Shown: one piece after another, positions 7,796 to 11,621 of the stretch
How the letters are laid out: every line of letters begins with the position of its first letter
How positions within the stretch are numbered: the stretch's first letter is position 1
Assembly (NCBI GenBank): GCA_002402245.1
Contig: NVVP01000059.1
Location: forward strand, 335-11,955
Source: Gammaproteobacteria bacterium
Lineage (GTDB): Bacteria; Pseudomonadota; Gammaproteobacteria; Nitrosococcales; Methylophagaceae
Length of the DNA: 11,621 nucleotides
Direction: 5' to 3'
Made by a program: the position numbers and the translations under genes
Notes under the pieces: generated by a model
What the model was told of the DNA's origin: nothing
The model's database searches: none
What the model saw: only the letters and a program-made list of their open reading frames with translations

Positions 7796-7818
7796 ATTTA
7801 ATTTAGTTTAAATTTATA
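7791..7818. repeat. 11-bp all-AT inverted repeat spanning the tkt stop codon
   Basis: TATAAATTTAA (7791-7801) and TTAAATTTATA (7808-7818) are perfect inverted copies around the 6-base loop TTTAGT. The left arm includes the last codon and the TAA stop of tkt. It sits 9 bp before the terminator stem. It could stabilise the mRNA 3' end or be a chance product of AT-rich sequence, although 11 perfect pairs is long for chance. Confidence 0.5.
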
Positions 7819-7827
7819 AGTGAAGTT

Positions 7828-7871
7828 AATGATGGCCAGTGGATGACAATTCACTGGCCATTATTATTTTT
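7828..7871 (+). terminator. Intrinsic terminator after tkt
   Basis: The arms 7828-7841 and 7852-7865 form a 14-bp stem with one G-T pair and the perfect core ATGGCCAGTG/CACTGGCCAT. The loop has 10 bases. TTTTT follows at 7867-7871. The position, just after the tkt stop, fits Rho-independent termination of the redoxin-tkt transcript. Confidence 0.88.
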
Positions 7872-7886
7872 GAAGTAGTGAAAATG

Positions 7887-7911
7887 TTTATCTGACATAC
7901 TGTAAGATAAA
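7887..7911. repeat. 7-bp inverted repeat (TTTATCT / AGATAAA) upstream of gap
   Basis: TTTATCT (7887-7893) and AGATAAA (7905-7911) are perfect inverted copies around 11 bases. It lies between the tkt terminator and gap. No T-run follows, so it is more likely an operator-like dyad than a second terminator, if it is functional at all. Confidence 0.35.
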
Positions 7912-7966
7912 TCAACAATACGGATTTTATTGCTCACAAAAGGGACGGGTAGAAATAAACTTTAGC

Positions 7967-7987
7967 AGCATAAGAAACAGTTATGCT
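7967..7987. repeat. 7-bp inverted repeat (AGCATAA / TTATGCT) upstream of gap
   Basis: AGCATAA (7967-7973) and TTATGCT (7981-7987) flank the 7-base loop GAAACAG. It lies 154 bp before the gap start. It is a possible regulator site or hairpin; no known motif is recognised. Confidence 0.35.
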
Positions 7988-8075
7988 TTAAGTCAAAATG
8001 TTTGAGTTTTATTTATGATTAAGATCACCTACTATGAGCTTAGATTTAAGATGAATGTCTGAATAATTAATAAGT

Positions 8076-8103
8076 TTGCGATCAAGCTCTCAGTGCTTAT
8101 CGT
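8076..8103 (+). promoter_or_regulatory. Candidate sigma-70 promoter for gap
   Basis: TTGCGA (8076-8081) lies 16 bases before TATCGT (8098-8103). Each hexamer matches consensus at four of six positions. Transcription would begin about 30 bases before the gap ATG. A promoter is expected here because a strong terminator separates gap from tkt, but this exact site is only a candidate. Confidence 0.3.
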
Positions 8104-8141
8104 ATCTATTTGCTTTACTAAGTAAGCGGAGATAAAGAAGA

Positions 8142-9140
8142 ATGACAATTAAAGTTGGTATTAACGGGTTTGGTCGTATTGGTCGAATGGCATTTCGTGC
8201 GGCAGCTAAAGACTTTCAAGATATTGAAGTCGTCGCAATCAATGATTTACTTGATCCTGAATATTTAGCCTATATGTTGCAATATGATTCTGTTCATGGC
8301 CGTTTTGATGGCGATGTGTCAGTTAAAGATGGTAATTTAGTCGTTAACGGAAAAACAATTCGTATTACAGCTGAGCGTGATCCTGCAAACCTGAAATGGG
8401 ATGAAGTGGGAGCCGATTTAATTATTGAATGTACAGGTTTCTTCTTAACTAAAGATTCTTGCCAAGCACATTTAGATGCTGGCGCTAAGAAGGTTGTTCA
8501 ATCAGCACCTTCTAAAGACGATACACCGATGTTTGTATTTGGTGTTAATGATGAAAAATATAATGGTGAAGCGATTGTATCTGCTGCATCATGCACAACC
8601 AATGCATTAGCCCCTGTTGCTAAAGTATTAAATGACAACTTTGGTATTGCTAAAGGTTTGATGACCACCGTTCATGCGGCTACAGCAACCCAAAAAACAG
8701 TTGATGGCCCTTCAATGAAAGACTGGCGTGGTGGCCGTGGTATTTTAGAAAATATCATTCCATCATCAACCGGTGCTGCAAAAGCAGTAGGTAAAGTATT
8801 ACCTGAATTGAATGGTAAATTAACCGGAATGGCATTCCGTGTGCCTACCTCTGATGTATCAGTAGTTGATTTAACTGTTCAGTTAGAGAAAGATGCTTCT
8901 TATGAAGATATTTGTGCTGCAATGAAAGCCGCTTCTGAAGGTTCAATGAAAGGTGTGTTGGGATATACTGATGAAAATGTAGTTTCTACAGATTTCCGTG
9001 GACATACTGCCCCTTCTAACTTTGATGCAGGTGCTGGTATTGCATTGGATAGCACCTTTGTTAAGGTCGTTGCTTGGTATGACAATGAATATGGCTATAC
9101 GTGTAATATGATGCGTTTAGTGGAATTAGTAGGTAAGTAA
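8142..9140 (+). CDS. gap: Glyceraldehyde-3-phosphate dehydrogenase, GapA type, NAD-dependent
   Basis: This enzyme oxidises and phosphorylates glyceraldehyde 3-phosphate to 1,3-bisphosphoglycerate with NAD in the cytoplasm; the reaction is reversible. The 332-residue product matches E. coli GapA closely along its whole length. Visible features are the Rossmann motif INGFGRIGR (7-15), Asp35 after the second beta strand, which favours NAD over NADP, the active-site ASCTTN with Cys151, His178 in TTVHAATATQ, the DGPS..DWRGGR loop, MAFRVPT, and WYDNEYGY near the C-terminus. The cysteine often found four residues after the catalytic one is Ala155 here. The ribosome site is GGAG at 8128-8131. The gene lies between two terminators, so a monocistronic message is likely, with some read-through to pgk. 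The close match to GapA argues against erythrose-4-phosphate dehydrogenase (Epd). Confidence 0.96.
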   Translation: MTIKVGINGFGRIGRMAFRAAAKDFQDIEVVAINDLLDPEYLAYMLQYDSVHGRFDGDVSVKDGNLVVNGKTIRITAERDPANLKWDEVGADLIIECTGFFLTKDSCQAHLDAGAKKVVQSAPSKDDTPMFVFGVNDEKYNGEAIVSAASCTTNALAPVAKVLNDNFGIAKGLMTTVHAATATQKTVDGPSMKDWRGGRGILENIIPSSTGAAKAVGKVLPELNGKLTGMAFRVPTSDVSVVDLTVQLEKDASYEDICAAMKAASEGSMKGVLGYTDENVVSTDFRGHTAPSNFDAGAGIALDSTFVKVVAWYDNEYGYTCNMMRLVELVGK

Positions 9141-9160
9141 TTACCGCTTAAAAATAAATG

Positions 9161-9193
9161 AAGGCTTCCTCAGTATTGGGGAAGCCTTTTTTT
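9161..9193 (+). terminator. Intrinsic terminator between gap and pgk
   Basis: The arms 9161-9171 and 9178-9188 form an 11-bp stem (core AAGGCTTCC/GGAAGCCTT, one G-T pair) with the 6-base loop AGTATT. Seven T bases run from 9187 to 9193. It starts 20 bp after the gap stop and ends 54 bp before pgk. It should end most gap transcripts while allowing some to continue. Confidence 0.88.
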
Positions 9194-9247
9194 ATTATGG
9201 CGTGCTTCAGAACGCAATAATCAATACGTAAATGTAAGGAATAAAAG

Positions 9248-10438
9248 ATGTCTGTAATTAAAATGTCGGACTTGGATCTAGCGGGTAAAAAAGTACTAAT
9301 TCGTCAAGATTTAAATGTGCCACTAAAAGCAGGTGTAGTAACGGATGACACGCGTATTCAATCATCGCTACCAACCATTAAACTGGCATTAGAAGCCGGT
9401 GCAAAAGTGATGGTTATGTCGCATCTTGGCCGACCTACCGAAGGCGAATATGATGTGCAGTATTCTTTGGCTCCTGTAGCTAACTACTTATCAGGCTTAT
9501 TAGGCCAACCAGTGCGATTAGAACAAAACTGGTTAGAGCATGACGAAATTAAGATGGAGCAAGGCGAAGTCGTCTTGTGTGAGAATGTGCGTTTTAATAT
9601 CGGTGAAAAAGCAGATGATGATGCGTTATCAGAACGCATGGCGGGATTGTGTGATGTATTTGTAATGGATGCATTTGGTACGGCCCATCGTGCTCAAGCA
9701 TCAACCCATGGTATCGCTAAATATGCACCTATTGCCTGTGCCGGTCCTTTATTGGTCGGTGAGTTGGATGCGCTTGGTAAAGCATTAGATAATCCTAAAC
9801 GACCGATGGTTGCTATTGTCGGAGGTTCAAAAGTATCAACAAAATTGACGGTACTTGAGTCTTTATCAACCATTGTTGATCAATTAATTGTCGGTGGCGG
9901 TATTGCCAATACGTTTGTCGCAGCCGCAGGCCATAATGTGGGAAAATCATTATACGAACCTGATTTAATTGATACCTGCAAGGCATTGGTTGCCGATGCT
10001 AATTCACGTGGGGCAAGTATTCCTGTTCCTACTGATGTGGTCTGTGCTAAAGAATTTTCAGAAACAGCAGAAGACACATTAATGAATGTCGCAGATGTCG
10101 CAGATGACGATATGATCTTTGATATTGGTCCTAACTCTGCACAAGAAATAGCGGCTATTTTGAAAAATGCCGGAACCATTATTTGGAACGGCCCTGTAGG
10201 TGTGTTTGAGTTTGATCAGTTTGGTGATGGCACTAAAGCAATTGCCATGGCGATTGCGGAGTCAGATGCATTTTCAATTGCCGGTGGTGGTGATACATTA
10301 GCGGCTGTATCAAAATATAAAATATGTGATGATATTTCTTATATCTCAACAGGTGGTGGTGCCTTTTTAGAGTTTTTAGAAGGTAAAGTATTGCCGGCTG
10401 TTGAAATTCTTGAGCAACGCGCTAAATCATCAAACTAA
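9248..10438 (+). CDS. pgk: Phosphoglycerate kinase
   Basis: Pgk transfers phosphate between 1,3-bisphosphoglycerate and ADP, giving 3-phosphoglycerate and ATP; it runs in reverse in gluconeogenesis and carbon fixation. The 396-residue product has the normal size (387 in E. coli). The N-terminal domain shows RQDLNVP (19-25), Arg36, MSHLGRP, ENVRFN and DAFGTAHRAQAS, the 3-phosphoglycerate side. The C-terminal nucleotide domain shows GGSKVSTK (192-199), IVGGGIANTF, IIWNGPVGVFE and GGGDTLAAV (from 346), then STGGGAFLEFLEGK. The start is supported by TAAGGA at 9235-9240, 7 bases before ATG. No clear promoter lies in the 54 bp after the gap terminator, so expression may depend on read-through from gap. 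The stop is 24 bp before pyk, pointing to a shared pgk-pyk message. Confidence 0.97.
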   Translation: MSVIKMSDLDLAGKKVLIRQDLNVPLKAGVVTDDTRIQSSLPTIKLALEAGAKVMVMSHLGRPTEGEYDVQYSLAPVANYLSGLLGQPVRLEQNWLEHDEIKMEQGEVVLCENVRFNIGEKADDDALSERMAGLCDVFVMDAFGTAHRAQASTHGIAKYAPIACAGPLLVGELDALGKALDNPKRPMVAIVGGSKVSTKLTVLESLSTIVDQLIVGGGIANTFVAAAGHNVGKSLYEPDLIDTCKALVADANSRGASIPVPTDVVCAKEFSETAEDTLMNVADVADDDMIFDIGPNSAQEIAAILKNAGTIIWNGPVGVFEFDQFGDGTKAIAMAIAESDAFSIAGGGDTLAAVSKYKICDDISYISTGGGAFLEFLEGKVLPAVEILEQRAKSSN

Positions 10439-10449
10439 AAATTATAATT

Positions 10450-10453
10450 GGAG
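10450..10453 (+). promoter_or_regulatory. Ribosome binding site for the TTG start of pyk
   Basis: GGAG (10450-10453) lies 9 bases before TTG 10463-10465. No ATG or GTG is present in the same frame between the upstream stop (TAA at 10445-10447) and the conserved N-terminal RRTKIVATLGPA, so this site and the TTG define the start. Confidence 0.75.
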
Positions 10454-10462
10454 TAAAAAGTA

Positions 10463-11621
10463 TTGACCATTAGAAGACGGACGAAAATAGTCGCAACATT
10501 AGGCCCCGCGACCAATTCAGCTGAAACAATTGATGCATTGATCAAGGCCGGCGTTAATGTTGTTCGTTTAAATTTTTCTCATGGTGATCCTCAGGCACAT
10601 CTCGAACTAGCTGAACTCGTTCGAGAACGAGCCCAAGCCTTGGGCCAGACAGTCGGTGTATTAGCGGATATGCAAGGGCCTAAAATACGAATTTCTCGAT
10701 TTAAAACAGGCAGTATTGAATTAGTTGAAGGTGATGAGTTTGTATTAGATGCCTCATTAGATTCTGATAGTGGCGATGAACATCAAGTAGGGATTGATTA
10801 CAAGCAATTACCGCAGGATGTCCAAGCAGAAGATACCTTACTTCTTGATGATGGACGTGTTGTCCTATGGGTTAAAGCCGTTGAAGGCCAACGTGTTATA
10901 TGCCGAGTAGAAATCGGTGGCAGCTTATCGAATAATAAAGGTATTAATCGGCAAGGTGGTGGCTTATCAGCGGATGCATTAACTGAAAAAGACAAACGAG
11001 ATATTATTACTGCTGCAAAAATGCAGGCTGATTATGTGGCAATTTCATTTCCTCGCTCAGCCGAAGACATCCATACTGCTCGTAAATTATTGCGTGATGC
11101 GGGTGGCCAAGGGGGCATTATCGCCAAAATAGAGCGAGCAGAGGCCTTGGATGTGCTTGATGAGATTATCATTGCATCTGATGCCGTGATGGTTGCTCGT
11201 GGTGATTTGGGGGTTGAAGTAGGCGATGCAGCACTGCCTCCTATTCAAAAAAACATTATTCAGCGCGCGCGTAAATTAAACCGTGTGGTGATTACTGCAA
11301 CACAAATGATGGAGTCGATGATTACTAATGCGATTCCGACACGTGCTGAAGTATTTGATGTGGCTAATGCGGTGTTAGATGGTACTGATGCAGTGATGTT
11401 ATCAGGAGAAACAGCGATTGGAGCACATCCGGTAAAAGTGATTGAAGCCGTTGACCGTATTTGTCTTGAGACTGAGCAACAGCGAGAAATTCGAGTATCA
11501 GACCATCGTATGGATTCAGAATTTGAACGTATGGATGAAGCCATTGCGATGGGTGCCATGTATATGGCTAATCATCTGAATGTTAAAGCAATTGCGGCAT
11601 TAACTGAAACAGGCACAACGC
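10463..11621 (+). CDS. pyk: Pyruvate kinase, PykA type (C-terminus off the right edge)
   Basis: Pyruvate kinase turns phosphoenolpyruvate and ADP into pyruvate and ATP, the last step of glycolysis. About 386 residues are present and roughly 95 are missing by comparison with E. coli PykA (480). Visible features are RRTKIVATLGPA (5-16), VVRLNFSHG (33-41), DMQGPKIRIS (69-78), the lid (B) domain with DDGRV and GGSLSNNKG, GGGLSADALTEKD, IAKIERAEA, VMVARGDLGVE (from about 242), TATQMMESMI and LSGETAIG. Lys74 takes the place of the Glu that binds K+ in animal and PykF-type enzymes, and Ile77 fits this, so K+-independent activity is predicted. The lid and flanking sequence resemble PykA (the AMP-activated type) more than PykF. 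The gene starts with TTG and is 24 bp after pgk, probably on the same transcript. Confidence 0.95.
   Translation, partial: MTIRRRTKIVATLGPATNSAETIDALIKAGVNVVRLNFSHGDPQAHLELAELVRERAQALGQTVGVLADMQGPKIRISRFKTGSIELVEGDEFVLDASLDSDSGDEHQVGIDYKQLPQDVQAEDTLLLDDGRVVLWVKAVEGQRVICRVEIGGSLSNNKGINRQGGGLSADALTEKDKRDIITAAKMQADYVAISFPRSAEDIHTARKLLRDAGGQGGIIAKIERAEALDVLDEIIIASDAVMVARGDLGVEVGDAALPPIQKNIIQRARKLNRVVITATQMMESMITNAIPTRAEVFDVANAVLDGTDAVMLSGETAIGAHPVKVIEAVDRICLETEQQREIRVSDHRMDSEFERMDEAIAMGAMYMANHLNVKAIAALTETGTT

Larger units (their letters stand above)
7796..8141. other. tkt-gap intergenic region
   Basis: This 346-bp gap holds the tkt terminator (7828-7871), two perfect 7-bp dyads (7887-7911 and 7967-7987) and a candidate gap promoter near 8076-8103. 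The gap ribosome site is GGAG at 8128-8131. No coding frame has support: the longest notable one, 15 codons from ATG 8015, lacks a ribosome site. Confidence 0.6.

Noticed and set aside
8015..8062. 15-codon frame upstream of gap as a possible leader peptide
   Set aside because: It has no ribosome site and no run of regulatory codons, and no attenuator hairpin follows.
9207..9235. Possible pgk promoter, TTCAGA then TAAATG with 17 bases between
   Set aside because: The -10 matches at only three positions, which is too weak to call in such AT-rich DNA.
10087..10104. Short tandem repeat GTCGCAGAT x2 in pgk
   Set aside because: It encodes the in-frame residues of an Ala-Asp-Val repeat in a variable surface region; it is too short to matter.
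9880..10179. 99-codon minus-strand frame opposite pgk, and a similar one opposite pyk (11260-11559)
   Set aside because: Both are antisense to strongly conserved genes and look like by-products of their codon use.

Overview
The window reads as an AT-rich (by eye about 40% G+C) chromosomal segment from a gammaproteobacterium. The transketolase, GAPDH and pyruvate kinase proteins all resemble the E. coli TktA, GapA and PykA types closely. The gene order tkt-gap-pgk-pyk is the central-carbon cluster found in many beta- and gammaproteobacteria, often followed by fba. A free-living marine or Thiotrichales-like lineage is my guess only; nothing here fixes the genus. I see no insertion sequence, prophage gene, CRISPR array, tRNA or rRNA.

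Layout. Positions 1-4660 (minus strand) are one uninterrupted reading frame of at least 1553 codons for a glutamate synthase large-subunit protein (GltB family), whose C-terminus lies off the left edge. A 566-bp divergent intergenic region (4661-5226) follows; it has several dyads, a repeated 12-mer and no gene. All remaining genes are on the plus strand: a cytoplasmic thioredoxin-fold redoxin (5227-5784), then tkt (5810-7795) only 25 bp later. An AT-only stem-loop over the tkt stop and a strong intrinsic terminator close this unit. After a 346-bp leader region comes gap (8142-9140), which has its own terminator. Next are pgk (9248-10438) and, 24 bp further on, pyk (10463 to beyond the right edge), with a TTG start.

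How the genes work together. Tkt handles the two-carbon transfers of the pentose phosphate (or Calvin) pathway. Gap, Pgk and Pyk carry triose phosphate through lower glycolysis to pyruvate, or back again for Gap and Pgk. The redoxin probably shares a transcript with tkt. The terminators divide the plus-strand genes into at least three units (redoxin-tkt; gap; pgk-pyk), and read-through from gap to pgk is likely. GltB supplies glutamate for nitrogen assimilation and is transcribed away from the carbon genes.

Most of the window is ordinary housekeeping DNA, and I do not see a convincing new multi-gene system. The most unusual item is the GltB homologue. It carries about 100 extra residues just before the FMN-binding synthase domain and a shortened cysteine spacing (C-x5-C-x3-C) at the expected 3Fe-4S site. 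Also worth a look are the dyad-rich gltB/redoxin intergenic region, the redoxin-tkt pairing, and the pyruvate kinase residues that predict K+ independence.
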